Part shown: positions 36,825 to 44,710 of the stretch, piece by piece
How the letters are laid out: the number at the start of each line of letters is the position of its first letter
How positions within the stretch are numbered: position 1 is the first letter of the stretch
From: Planctomycetota bacterium
Lineage (GTDB): Bacteria; Planctomycetota; Planctomycetia; Gemmatales; Gemmataceae
DNA length: 51,270 nt
Reading direction: 5' to 3'
Assembly (NCBI GenBank): GCA_021413735.1
Contig: JAIOPV010000179.1
Span: forward strand, 1 to 51,270
Made by a program: the position numbers and the translations under genes
Notes under the pieces: model-generated
What the model was told of the DNA's origin: nothing
What the model saw: the letters and a program-made list of their open reading frames with translations, nothing else
The model's database searches: none

Positions 36825-38377
36825 CCCTTCGAGGGCGGAAGGCGGAAGGCGGGAGGCGGAAACAAGACAATCCACCGCCTTCCGCCCTCGAAAGGCCCCG
36901 TCAGGGCCAGCACTCCCGGCATCACGACTCGCGGCTCTGCGAATCCATCTGGCAATTTCAACTCCGACGGAACTGTCGTGCCGAGCTCCCGACGCTTCGG
37001 ACCCGCGGCCGCAATCACGACCTTGCTACCCGCGTTCAAGCCCATACCAGCCGAGTAGTCGAGCGTGTCGATCGTGGTGCGTGTCTGGAAGTGCAGATCC
37101 GTTTCGGGGTCGAAGCGTTCGAGGATGTGCCGCAGGAATCCTCGGATGTCGTGGATGTCGAGTTCAGGTGCGTCCTCTTTCGCGGCGATGAACAGATACT
37201 TCGCCAGCGACAGTTGCCCTTGCCCGAGGATCGCGTTCGCCAGCGTGAGAAGTTCTTGCGGTCGGCGAGTCGCGGCATACGGCACATAGCGTTCACTGCC
37301 GATCGCGAGCAGCAACGGATGCACACCGGCCGCATCGACAGCGTGAACCGCGTGCAGTCCCGGTAGCACCGTCGGGATGATCGGCCCCGTGAGTTCGTGG
37401 ATCAACTCGCCAAACGACGTGTCTTCCTGCGGCGGTCGTCCAACCACAGTGAACGGCCAGATCGCTCCAGGACGGTGATAAACGCCCGTCACGGTCATCA
37501 CGGGGAAATCGTGCGTCAGGCTGTAGTAGCCGAGGTGATCGCCGAACGGCCCTTCGGGCTTCGTGCGTGTCGGGTCGATGTACCCCGAGATGACAAAATC
37601 CGCGTCGGCAGGCATCGGCAGCGGTTTCGTCGCACACATCCGCAATCGCCGACCACCGAGCGCCCCCGCGAACGCAAGTTCGGGCAATCCCTCGGGCAGT
37701 GGCATCACCGCAGCGACAGCCAGTGCTGGCGGTCCGCCAATCACCACGTTCACCGGAAGCAGTTCACCACGTCGCCGAGCGGCTGCGTGATGCACTCCGA
37801 TGCCACGGTGAATCTGGTAGTGCAGGCCGCACTCGCGATCCGGCTCGAAGTCGTTTCCGCTGAACTGTACGCGATACATGCCGAGGTTTGACTTCATCCA
37901 GCCCGGGCGGTCCGGGTGTTCGGTGTACACCTGCGGCAACGTCACGAACGAGCCGCCGTCGAGTGGCCAGCACTTGAGTTGCGGCAGTTGCGTGAGCGTG
38001 GTTTGGTGTGTCAGAATGGCCCCGGATCGCGTGAACTTCGGACGCAGCTTCCACGCCAGGAACGGCACATTCCAGTATCGACCGGGACGCCGCATCAGGT
38101 TCGACGGATCGGTCTTCAACTCGACCAGCTTCCGAACGCCATCGAGGGCATCGCGGAACATGAACCGCGTGCGTTCGATGGTGCCGAACAGGTTCGACAC
38201 CATCGGAAACGCTGTCCCCTTCACTCGCTCGAAGAACACTGCTGGCCCGCCAGCGCGATAAACGCGCCGCTGCACCTCCGCGGCTTCGAGGTGCGGGTCG
38301 ATCTCCTGCGTGATGCGCACGAGTTGGCGTGCGCGTTCGAGGTCCGCGACGCACGCCGAGAGATTGCGATAACCCAT
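36755..38377 (-). CDS. UbiD-family decarboxylase, frameshifted
   Basis: The main frame of a UbiD-family (de)carboxylase, which uses prenylated FMN made by a UbiX partner. Family segments are ITQEIDPHLEAAEVQRR, ERVKGTAFPMVSNLFGT, GPFGDHLGYYSLTHDFPVM (part of the active site), and the later GSKVVIAAAGPKRRE. The frame then runs through a palindromic insertion and ends in an unrelated tail (KGFRLWLWSMIRLKRRGIST). The real C-terminal domain, needed for assembly in this family, continues in another frame at 36549-36824. The product is probably inactive unless decoding or sequencing explains the shift. The ATG at 38377 is the start before YRNLSACVADLERAR. No ubiX neighbour is present. Confidence 0.85.
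   Translation of the reverse strand: MGYRNLSACVADLERARQLVRITQEIDPHLEAAEVQRRVYRAGGPAVFFERVKGTAFPMVSNLFGTIERTRFMFRDALDGVRKLVELKTDPSNLMRRPGRYWNVPFLAWKLRPKFTRSGAILTHQTTLTQLPQLKCWPLDGGSFVTLPQVYTEHPDRPGWMKSNLGMYRVQFSGNDFEPDRECGLHYQIHRGIGVHHAAARRRGELLPVNVVIGGPPALAVAAVMPLPEGLPELAFAGALGGRRLRMCATKPLPMPADADFVISGYIDPTRTKPEGPFGDHLGYYSLTHDFPVMTVTGVYHRPGAIWPFTVVGRPPQEDTSFGELIHELTGPIIPTVLPGLHAVHAVDAAGVHPLLLAIGSERYVPYAATRRPQELLTLANAILGQGQLSLAKYLFIAAKEDAPELDIHDIRGFLRHILERFDPETDLHFQTRTTIDTLDYSAGMGLNAGSKVVIAAAGPKRRELGTTVPSELKLPDGFAEPRVVMPGVLALTGPFEGGRRWIVLFPPPAFRLPPSKGFRLWLWSMIRLKRRGISTTGCG
36825..36895. repeat. Palindrome inserted in the UbiD-family gene
   Basis: Arms of 21 bases, 36825-36845 (CCCTTCGAGGGCGGAAGGCG, then G) and 36875-36895, are reverse complements with one mismatch; the loop is 29 bases. 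The sequence is related to the palindrome at 16438-16531 (shared GGCGGAAGG core). It breaks the gene exactly between the TGP and FPLVVVV segments. Removing 68 bases restores one continuous frame. Confidence 0.9.
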
Positions 38378-38500
38378 AAGCTTTTTCACCGCGAGAGTTA
38401 GCCCAAGGCGAAAACTCAAGCTAACATTACGAGAGCAGATTTCCGCCCGTTCTCTCGCCCGAGTACGCCAATCTTCAACTCACATTTTCTCAATCGGACC

Positions 38501-40666
38501 GTGTTCCCGGCAGCAGCCGTGTTCCTGGGCGTGATGCTGCAAGTCGTGGTGCCCACGGTCTCGTTCGCGTTCGTCGGCGGTTTGCTCGCCGTCGCGCTTG
38601 TGGCTCTGTGGCTGCAACGGCCGGTCACGATCGTTTCACCGATCCCCAAGAGTTCAGCACCCGCAGACGCGCTCATCGTACCGACCGCACGGGTCCGGCT
38701 CCTTGAATCGGCCGTCGTTCACGCGCACGATGCGGTCGTCATTCTCGAAGCTCAACCGCGTGGCGGTGCTGGCCGGGCCGTGCTGTACGTGAACGATGCC
38801 TTCTGCCGGATGACCGGCTACGAGTGGGATGAAGTCGTTGGGCGGTCGCTGCACTTTCTGCGTGGCCCCGGCTCCGACCCCGACACGCTCGACGCGATTC
38901 GCGAAGCGCTCACGCTCGGCCGTCCGCTCCAGATCGAGTTACGGAACTACCGCAAGGACGGCGCGGAGTTCTGGGTGGATCTCAGTCTCGTACCCGTGCC
39001 CGATCCTGCCGGGCAGGCGGCTCACTGGGTCATGATTCAACGCGATATCACCGACCGCAAGAAAGCCGTCGATGCCGTTCGCCGTAGCGAAGCGTTGTTC
39101 CGTGGCGTGTTCGAGACGGCCCCCGCTGGTGTCGCACTCACCAACGCTGCTGGCAAGTATGTCGAATGTAACCCGACGTTCGCCGCGATGGTTGGCCGCA
39201 CCCCAGATGAGTTGTCGAGCCTCACCCCGGACGACATCGTTCACCCGGATGATCTCGCCGAACACAATCGCTTCGCCGCCGAGGTTCTCGCTGGCACGCT
39301 GGACCGCTACAGCCACGCGAAACGCTACGTGCGGCCCGATGGCGAAGTGGTCTGGGTCGAGTTCTCGTTCGCGGCGATTCGTGGCACGGGCGGCCGCTTC
39401 GAGTACGGTCTCGGTGTGTCGCTCAACGTCACCGAACGCCGCAAGCTCGAAGACCAACTTCGACACGCTCAGAAGATGGAAGCGGTCGGGCAGATGGCCG
39501 GCGGTGTTGCCCACGACTTCAACAATCTCCTCACAGCGGTGATGTGCAATCTCGCACTGGTTCGGTTGCCCGAAAATCACCCACAGGCGTCACATCTCGC
39601 GGCAGCGGAACAGGCTGTCGTTCGTGCCGCGGAACTCACCGGCAAGCTGCTCGGCTACGCTCGCCGCAATCAGCTTGTGTCGGTGCCGGTGCCACCAGAA
39701 GATGCATTCCGCGAAGCCGTCGGCCTGCTGCGGCACACGCTCGATCCGCGTATCCAGATGGTCGTGAACGTAGCCCCTGATTGTGGTCCAATTCAGGCCG
39801 ACCCCGCGTTGCTGTCGCAAGTGCTGCTGAATCTGTGCCTCAACGCTCGTGACGCAATGCCCACCGGCGGCACTCTCACGTTGAGTGCCGCACCTGTCGA
39901 AGTAACCGAAGGTGAAGCCGCGACACAACCCGACGAAGCACGCCCCGGACCGTTCATCCGTTTGAGCGTCCAAGACACTGGGTTCGGCATGACCGACGAA
40001 GTGAAAGCGAGACTCTTCGAGCCGTTCTTCACCACGAAGGGCATCGGCAAGGGCACGGGTCTTGGGTTGCCGATGGTGCAGGGTATCGTGAAGCAACACC
40101 GCGGCTGGGTGACGTTCACTTCCACGCCCGGCATCGGAACCAAACTCGATATGTTCTTCCCGCCGGCGGAGGTCGAAGTTGGTCGGCGTGCGGTCGCTCG
40201 ATCCTGGCACACGATTGCGATGCCGGATGTTGTGCCGACTCCGCCCGTGATGCCGCAACTGGAACCCGTGGAGCAACTCACCAACGGCACACAAACGACG
40301 ATCCTGCTTGTCGATGACGAGTCGATGATTCGCGACATCGGCCAAATTGTGCTGGAGCGTGCGGGCTATCGTGTGCTCTCGGCCGAAGACGGAGCGGAGG
40401 CGGTGGAGGTCTTCGCACGGGAACACGCCGGGATCGACCTCGTGGTTCTCGACGTGACGATGCCGCGAATGTCGGGGCGAGATGCGTTTCGTCGGATGGT
40501 CGAAATCGCTCCGGATGTGAAGGTTCTGTTCTCGACCGGCTACTCATCCGAGGACATCGCGGAGTTGGACGGCTCGGTCGGCTTGTTGGGTAAGCCGTAT
40601 CGTGCTCATGAACTGCTGGCGGCCGTGCAAACAGCTCTACAGGGCGAACCGCTGCCAACGGCCTGA
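38501..40666 (+). CDS. Hybrid histidine kinase with two PAS domains
   Basis: A 721-residue membrane hybrid kinase. It opens with one or two hydrophobic segments (about residues 1-38). The first PAS domain (about 65-188) is LOV-like (LRNYRKDGAEFWVDLSLVPV) but has GRSLHFL where a LOV domain has its photoactive Cys, so it should not sense blue light by the usual adduct. A second PAS domain (about 195-314) follows, then a dimerisation helix with His338 in GGVAHDFNNLL, an HATPase domain with the N-box LLNLCLNARDAM, DTGFGM and GTGLGLPM, and a receiver with Asp651. The start is GTG at 38501; an ATG at 38534 is possible. It diverges from the UbiD gene. Confidence 0.93.
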   Translation: MFPAAAVFLGVMLQVVVPTVSFAFVGGLLAVALVALWLQRPVTIVSPIPKSSAPADALIVPTARVRLLESAVVHAHDAVVILEAQPRGGAGRAVLYVNDAFCRMTGYEWDEVVGRSLHFLRGPGSDPDTLDAIREALTLGRPLQIELRNYRKDGAEFWVDLSLVPVPDPAGQAAHWVMIQRDITDRKKAVDAVRRSEALFRGVFETAPAGVALTNAAGKYVECNPTFAAMVGRTPDELSSLTPDDIVHPDDLAEHNRFAAEVLAGTLDRYSHAKRYVRPDGEVVWVEFSFAAIRGTGGRFEYGLGVSLNVTERRKLEDQLRHAQKMEAVGQMAGGVAHDFNNLLTAVMCNLALVRLPENHPQASHLAAAEQAVVRAAELTGKLLGYARRNQLVSVPVPPEDAFREAVGLLRHTLDPRIQMVVNVAPDCGPIQADPALLSQVLLNLCLNARDAMPTGGTLTLSAAPVEVTEGEAATQPDEARPGPFIRLSVQDTGFGMTDEVKARLFEPFFTTKGIGKGTGLGLPMVQGIVKQHRGWVTFTSTPGIGTKLDMFFPPAEVEVGRRAVARSWHTIAMPDVVPTPPVMPQLEPVEQLTNGTQTTILLVDDESMIRDIGQIVLERAGYRVLSAEDGAEAVEVFAREHAGIDLVVLDVTMPRMSGRDAFRRMVEIAPDVKVLFSTGYSSEDIAELDGSVGLLGKPYRAHELLAAVQTALQGEPLPTA

Positions 40667-41021
40667 TTCGCCGAAACGGGAACTGCAAGCGGTTCTCATT
40701 GGTTCCGGGCGACATCCACACCCCACGTCCGGAACCATCCGTTTGAGACCCGGAACCATTTCTCTCGTCCGGAAGAAAGATTGTCAGATTCGGCGTGACG
40801 GTAACACATCAGGCTCAGGGCCAATAGGTTGCGGCCAACTCCAGTAATTTGATAAACTCGCAATGCCTTTCCATCACGCCCGGAACCACCTCTCTCGTCC
40901 GGAAGAAATACCATCAGAGCATTTCGCATTTCAGCGTGCTTCAACGTCTGAACATACGGTGACATTTGGGCTATTCTGAAGACAGAACGCGAGGTTTCGA
41001 GGCGAAGGCAGAGGTATTTCA
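40667..41021. other. Intergenic region with direct repeat
   Basis: About 355 bases between the hybrid kinase and a small hypothetical gene. A block of about 38 bases containing CCGGAACCA and TCTCTCGTCCGGAAGAAA occurs at 40749-40787 and again, diverged, at 40879-40917, exactly 130 bases apart. A partial third copy (GTCCGGAACCATCC) lies near 40727. No gene is supported; the region may be decayed or regulatory. Confidence 0.6.
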
Positions 41022-41354
41022 ATGGAAGAAGACGATGAGGAACTTGAGGACGAATGGCGAGCGCGAATCACGCCGCACTTGCCGCCGGATGTTGGCCCCG
41101 ATGATTGGGTCGTGAAGGCTTTCAATTCTGGGAGCGTGATCGCTGTCGCGTTGACGCTCGAAGACGAGAACGCGGACGAGACAGACGAACCGATCACTGT
41201 GGCGGCTCTGGCGAAGATCGAAGCTCGCGATGTCGCGGGTGAAACGGCGTGGTTCTTCGCAGGTTGTCGCGAATGGACAAGCGAAACCGCGGCTGAATCC
41301 TGGGACGCGGCAGCGGCGTACCTTGCTGGTGAGATTGCGAAAGCCGCGAAGTGA
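41022..41354 (+). CDS. Hypothetical acidic protein
   Basis: A 110-residue strongly acidic protein starting MEEDDEELEDEWRARITPHL. Its middle reads WVVKAFNSGSVIAVALTLED and PITVAALAKIEARD, which suggest a small alpha/beta domain, and it ends SWDAAAAYLAGEIAKAAK. No family was recognised. The reading frame, codon use and a purine-rich stretch before the ATG support it as a real gene. It is followed by a large palindrome and then the toxin-antitoxin pair. Confidence 0.6.
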   Translation: MEEDDEELEDEWRARITPHLPPDVGPDDWVVKAFNSGSVIAVALTLEDENADETDEPITVAALAKIEARDVAGETAWFFAGCREWTSETAAESWDAAAAYLAGEIAKAAK

Positions 41355-41370
41355 AGAACCCCGAGTGCCA

Positions 41371-41569
41371 TTGTCTTTGCCCTGAAAGGGCAGAACAGCA
41401 TAGCCTGGGGCAAGCCGAAGGCGCCGCCCCAGGAGACCTGCCGGGGAAATGCGAACGTGTGTCGCACCCCGTTGGGGTGCATTAGGTTTCTATTGTCGGT
41501 CCCGGGGCGGCGACCGCTTCGCGGTCTTGCCCCGGGCTATGTTGTCCTGCCCTTTCAGGGCAAAGGCAA
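41371..41569. repeat. 199-base palindromic element
   Basis: The left arm (TTGTCTTTGCCCTGAAAGGG, then CAGAACAGCATAGCCTGGGG) matches the complement of the right arm (CCCCGGGCTATGTTGTCCTG, then CCCTTTCAGGGCAAAGGCAA). An inner GC-rich block (GGCGCCGCCCC against GGGGCGGC) also pairs. The centre carries a small hairpin (GCACCCCGTTGGGGTGC). It begins 17 bases past the stop of the hypothetical gene and ends 27 bases before the TATAAT box of the toxin-antitoxin pair. Similar sequence with CCCTGAAAGGGCA ends is, to my knowledge, common in planctomycete genomes. Confidence 0.9.
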
Positions 41570-41595
41570 CGGCGGTCCTGATACTCCAGTCTCGC

Positions 41596-41601
41596 TATAA
41601 T
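41596..41601 (+). promoter_or_regulatory. Likely -10 box of the toxin-antitoxin pair
   Basis: A perfect TATAAT lies 30 bases before the antitoxin ATG. No good -35 TTGACA could be found 17 bases upstream. Between it and the start, CGGAGGG provides a strong ribosome binding site. Confidence 0.55.
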
Positions 41602-41630
41602 TTCGCTTCCCAGTGAACGGAGGGTACACA

Positions 41631-41843
41631 ATGAGCGTCGATGCACTCCTCAAGGAAGTCGAAGCATTAAGCGTCGCAGAGCGAACCGAGTTCATGACTC
41701 GGTTACGTGAACGCTTCGAGGATGCGGAAATCTCAGACGAACTGAAAGCAGAACTCGATCGCCGTGTCGCGGAAGCAGAGGCCAACCCGACGGTCGGCTA
41801 CACACTGGATGAAGTTGTCGCGTATGTAAAGCGAAAGAAATGA
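41631..41843 (+). CDS. Addiction-module antitoxin
   Basis: A 70-residue helical protein of the putative addiction module component family (TIGR02574-like). It reads MSVDALLKEVEALSVAERTE, then LKAELDRRVAEAEANP and the C-terminal TLDEVVAYVKRKK. In such pairs the antitoxin binds the toxin through its C-terminal part and may bind its own promoter. GGAGGG lies 7 bases before the ATG at 41631; a start six codons upstream is less likely. Its stop overlaps the toxin start by 4 bases (ATGA), which fits translational coupling and explains the gene order antitoxin then toxin. Confidence 0.9.
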   Translation: MSVDALLKEVEALSVAERTEFMTRLRERFEDAEISDELKAELDRRVAEAEANPTVGYTLDEVVAYVKRKK

Positions 41844-42136
41844 GCGCCTCCTACATTATCCGACCAGCGGCTCGCCAAGACATCGACGATGCTTACGACT
41901 GGTATGAGTTGCAAGCCGTTGGTCGGGGAGATTCGTTTCTCATCGAGCTGCGTCAACTGATCGATGCGATCAGCCAAGCACCCGAACTGTATGGGCGAGT
42001 TTACGGCGACTTGCGAGCCGCACCATTACCGGCTTCAAACTACATCGTTTACTACCGAATCGAAGCGACCAGCGTGTCTGTCTACGCTGTGATTCACGCC
42101 ACCGCCAACCCCCGAAAATGGCAACGACGACGGTGA
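41840..42136 (+). CDS. RelE/ParE-family toxin
   Basis: A 98-residue RelE/ParE-superfamily protein. Typical parts are YIIRPAARQDIDDAYDWYEL, the helix FLIELRQLIDAISQAPELYG, and the C-terminal strands NYIVYYRIEATSVSVYAVIH. RelE members cleave mRNA on the ribosome, and ParE members poison gyrase; the sequence alone does not decide which. The domain is complete and no disruption is seen, so the pair may be active. A perfect hairpin terminator follows 7 bases after the stop. The pair sits beside a 199-base palindrome. Confidence 0.92.
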   Translation: MSASYIIRPAARQDIDDAYDWYELQAVGRGDSFLIELRQLIDAISQAPELYGRVYGDLRAAPLPASNYIVYYRIEATSVSVYAVIHATANPRKWQRRR

Positions 42137-42143
42137 AACGCAC

Positions 42144-42171
42144 GCAACCCGCCTGTTGTCAGGCGGGTTGC
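42144..42171. terminator. Terminator after the toxin gene
   Basis: GCAACCCGCCTG at 42144-42155 and CAGGCGGGTTGC at 42160-42171 form a perfect 12-base stem with a TTGT loop. A short T-run (GTTTTC) follows 7 bases later. It lies between the convergent toxin and sigma-factor genes, so it may work in both directions. Confidence 0.8.
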
Positions 42172-42214
42172 GGTAGAGTTTTCGTTCCCCAGGTAGACCC
42201 AGAGCTAACTGAAC

Positions 42215-43915
42215 TCACAGTGCTTCGACGTTCTCCTTCGCGGCCCATTCGCGAAGCTGCTTCATGCCGCGAACGTTGATCTGGCGCACTCGCTCCTTCG
42301 TGATCCCAAAGTGCTGGCCAATCTGCTCCAGCGTCATCTCCTGCGAACCGTCCAGGCCAGTCCGCATCCGGATCACTTCCCGCGTTCGGGCGTCCAGGTG
42401 TTGCAACAACTTCGTCACCCGCGACTTCGCCGCGTCCGCTGTTGCCAGCACTTCCTGCTCGTCCGTTCGCACGTCGGCTTTTGCTTCAAACAACTCGTCG
42501 TGACCCGTCATGTAACGCTGCTTGTGCGTCTTCGAGTCCGGGATCGAACGAGCGAAGTTCTTCATGATCGCCCACGTCGCGTAGGTGCTGAACTTGAACC
42601 CACGGCCGTAGTCGAACTTCTCAACCGCTCGCATCAGCGACAGGTTGCCGTCGCTCACCAGGTCGTCGATGCTCTCGCCCGATGCGAGCTTCATCTTCGC
42701 CTGAGCATACACCAACCGCTGATTGCAACTGATGAGCAGATCACGACACTCCTTGATGCCTTCCTTCAGGTTCTCGACAAGAACCAGATCCTGCACGCGA
42801 GCCTTCGTCGGGTCCAGCGATTCCTGCAACTTGTGCAGTTTGTGCTTCAAGAAGTTCATCTTCCGGAACACATGCTGTTCCTGATCCTTGGAAAGCAGCG
42901 GCCATTCGTACAGGTGCATCATCTGCGGAGGCACATCCTTGGGCGCGACCTTTCCGACACGCTTCGCCTCGAATTCAGCCTTGCCGGGCATATCCGCCAG
43001 CATCTCGGCTTCCTTCTCGGGATTGTCGAAGTCCGCATTGTGGATGTAATCCACGCTCGTGCGGACGAGAACCTTGGCTCGCACTTCGTTTACCACGCGA
43101 TACATACTTGAACGGGTCCGTCCGAATTGTTTGGCGATTGTTGTCACAGTATCCTCCACGGTATCACCCGTGAGTTTGGCTTTTTCTCTGGCGTTCATTG
43201 CGATCACGATCTGCTCCTTGGCTGTGGCGGAGAGCGGACCTCCGACGGCTGGAAACAGCGCGTCGTCTGGGTGAACACGATCGAAGTTTTTGATCGTATA
43301 ACGGATCGCTTCGGGGCTACGGCCCAACTTGACCGCGACCTTCTTGCTCACTTCCGTGAGCGTCATGCCAACATCTCGCAACTCTCGTGCCTGTTGCAGA
43401 ATACCGTCTTTTTCGTCTTCGCTCAGGTGGCTAAATTTCGCGCCCTTTGCGACCAGCGCCGGATGTTCGTTCACGAACTTCTCGACGGCGATCCGTGGGA
43501 ACCCAAGCTGGCTCCGTCCATTCACTTTGACGCGGCGAGAGGTCAAACCCTTCACGCGCCATCGGGAAATTGTCTTCGTCGAAACGTTAAACCGTTTGCT
43601 CACTTCTTCGAGCGTGAGCATTGGCTCGATGGCCTGCTCAATCGGAAGCGGCGGAACGGACTTTTCGACTCGGCGTGCGAACAACTCAAGGTCGTGCTTG
43701 AGTGCTTCGCCTACAATCAACAGGTCCGGGTATGCTTCAGAACGATAATCCGTGAGGCGGAAGCAGACGTACTGATACGGGTACTGCTTACCGGACTCGA
43801 TCTCACCGAGCAATTTCAGCGCCGCGGCGACTTGAGTCTGCCGACGGGCGGGTGGGGTGAACCGAGTTTGTTGCTCGGCTAACTCTCTCAGGGCTGTTGT
43901 GTTGAATTCGCTCAC
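42215..43915 (-). CDS. Sigma-70 factor with N-terminal HTH domains
   Basis: A 566-residue sigma-70-family factor of unusual build. The N-terminal 280 residues contain three helix-turn-helix segments: a MerR-like one (LTLEEVSKRFNVSTKTISRW, about 98-150), one at about 180-212 (LTEVSKKVAVKLGRSPEAIR) and one at about 250-285. Region 1.2-like sequence lies near 340. Region 2 (about 395-460) includes FDYGRGFKFSTYATWAIMKN, and region 4 (about 498-558) ends ITKERVRQINVRGMKQLREW. In region 2 the usual TWWIRQAIT is TWAIMKNFA, so -10 recognition should differ from housekeeping sigma. No region 3 is evident. GTG start at 43915, with GGAGG five bases upstream. Confidence 0.88.
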   Translation of the reverse strand: MSEFNTTALRELAEQQTRFTPPARRQTQVAAALKLLGEIESGKQYPYQYVCFRLTDYRSEAYPDLLIVGEALKHDLELFARRVEKSVPPLPIEQAIEPMLTLEEVSKRFNVSTKTISRWRVKGLTSRRVKVNGRSQLGFPRIAVEKFVNEHPALVAKGAKFSHLSEDEKDGILQQARELRDVGMTLTEVSKKVAVKLGRSPEAIRYTIKNFDRVHPDDALFPAVGGPLSATAKEQIVIAMNAREKAKLTGDTVEDTVTTIAKQFGRTRSSMYRVVNEVRAKVLVRTSVDYIHNADFDNPEKEAEMLADMPGKAEFEAKRVGKVAPKDVPPQMMHLYEWPLLSKDQEQHVFRKMNFLKHKLHKLQESLDPTKARVQDLVLVENLKEGIKECRDLLISCNQRLVYAQAKMKLASGESIDDLVSDGNLSLMRAVEKFDYGRGFKFSTYATWAIMKNFARSIPDSKTHKQRYMTGHDELFEAKADVRTDEQEVLATADAAKSRVTKLLQHLDARTREVIRMRTGLDGSQEMTLEQIGQHFGITKERVRQINVRGMKQLREWAAKENVEAL

Positions 43916-44710
43916 CGGCTCCTCCCGGCCACGGACTTACGTCCTTAAACTGGCATTTTTGTTCGTTCGTCGGGAAAGTCATCCCGGCGTGGTATTGTGG
44001 TGTTCTCGCTGGCCTCTCGGTTATTCGCTCGAGCTCGCTTCAGGTTTCGCTACCGGAGATACTCCCTCGTGGGGCTTTTCTTTCCCAAACTCTCCAAATC
44101 TCGCCTTTGTGACTCAATTCGCTCTTGCATGTCACACGAGAGTTGGATACATCTCCCCGGCCTTCGGGTTCGCTTATTCGGCAAACCCAGAAGATTAATC
44201 TGAATCCGACGCATTCAACGGACACTTCCGCTGCCTGTTCTCGGAGTCGGGTTGCGGGACGGTCTGCTGCGAGTTATCGTGCGATCCGCGAGGTCGAGAG
44301 AGTCCTTTGCACTTCACTTGCCAATCCAAATTCGTGACCGACTCCCACCGAAAAATCTGGCCCGTTCTACTGCCGTGACATGATGTTGCGACGAGTTTAA
44401 TTTTCCGGATTTCCGCTCGTCAGACATTTTCGTAGCGTGCGTTGGCCGCTGGAGGTGGTCGCTTTTACACGTCTACTGTGCTTTGTTGCAATCGCTCCGT
44501 TCAATCTTCGGACGCCCTTGATTTATCCGCAAACTCATCGCCTCTTAACTATTCCACACAAGTTCTGAGATTCCTGTCGAGATTTGCATTTCGATGTCAG
44601 TTTGTCGCCGGAATCGCCGGCACCCGCGCTACAATTGCGGAAGTTTGTGGCTCGGTCTGAATGTGTTGGTATTGCGAAGCCGCAAGGGGCCAAGAACCGC
44701 GGAGTCCTTC
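43916..44710. other. Long intergenic region, no gene
   Basis: About 795 bases separate the divergent sigma factor and secreted-protein genes, the longest gap in the window. The sequence is clearly AT-richer than its surroundings and breaks all six frames into short pieces with no known domain. It probably holds promoters and long 5' leaders, perhaps a small RNA; none could be defined by eye. Confidence 0.6.

Noticed and set aside
36549-36895. Programmed ribosomal frameshift in the UbiD-family gene
   Set aside because: No slippery sequence is seen, and the break is filled by a palindrome whose removal restores the frame, so insertion explains the data better.
40749-40917. Possible CRISPR-like repeat
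   Set aside because: Only two full copies with mismatches and a 130-base period; no cas genes nearby.
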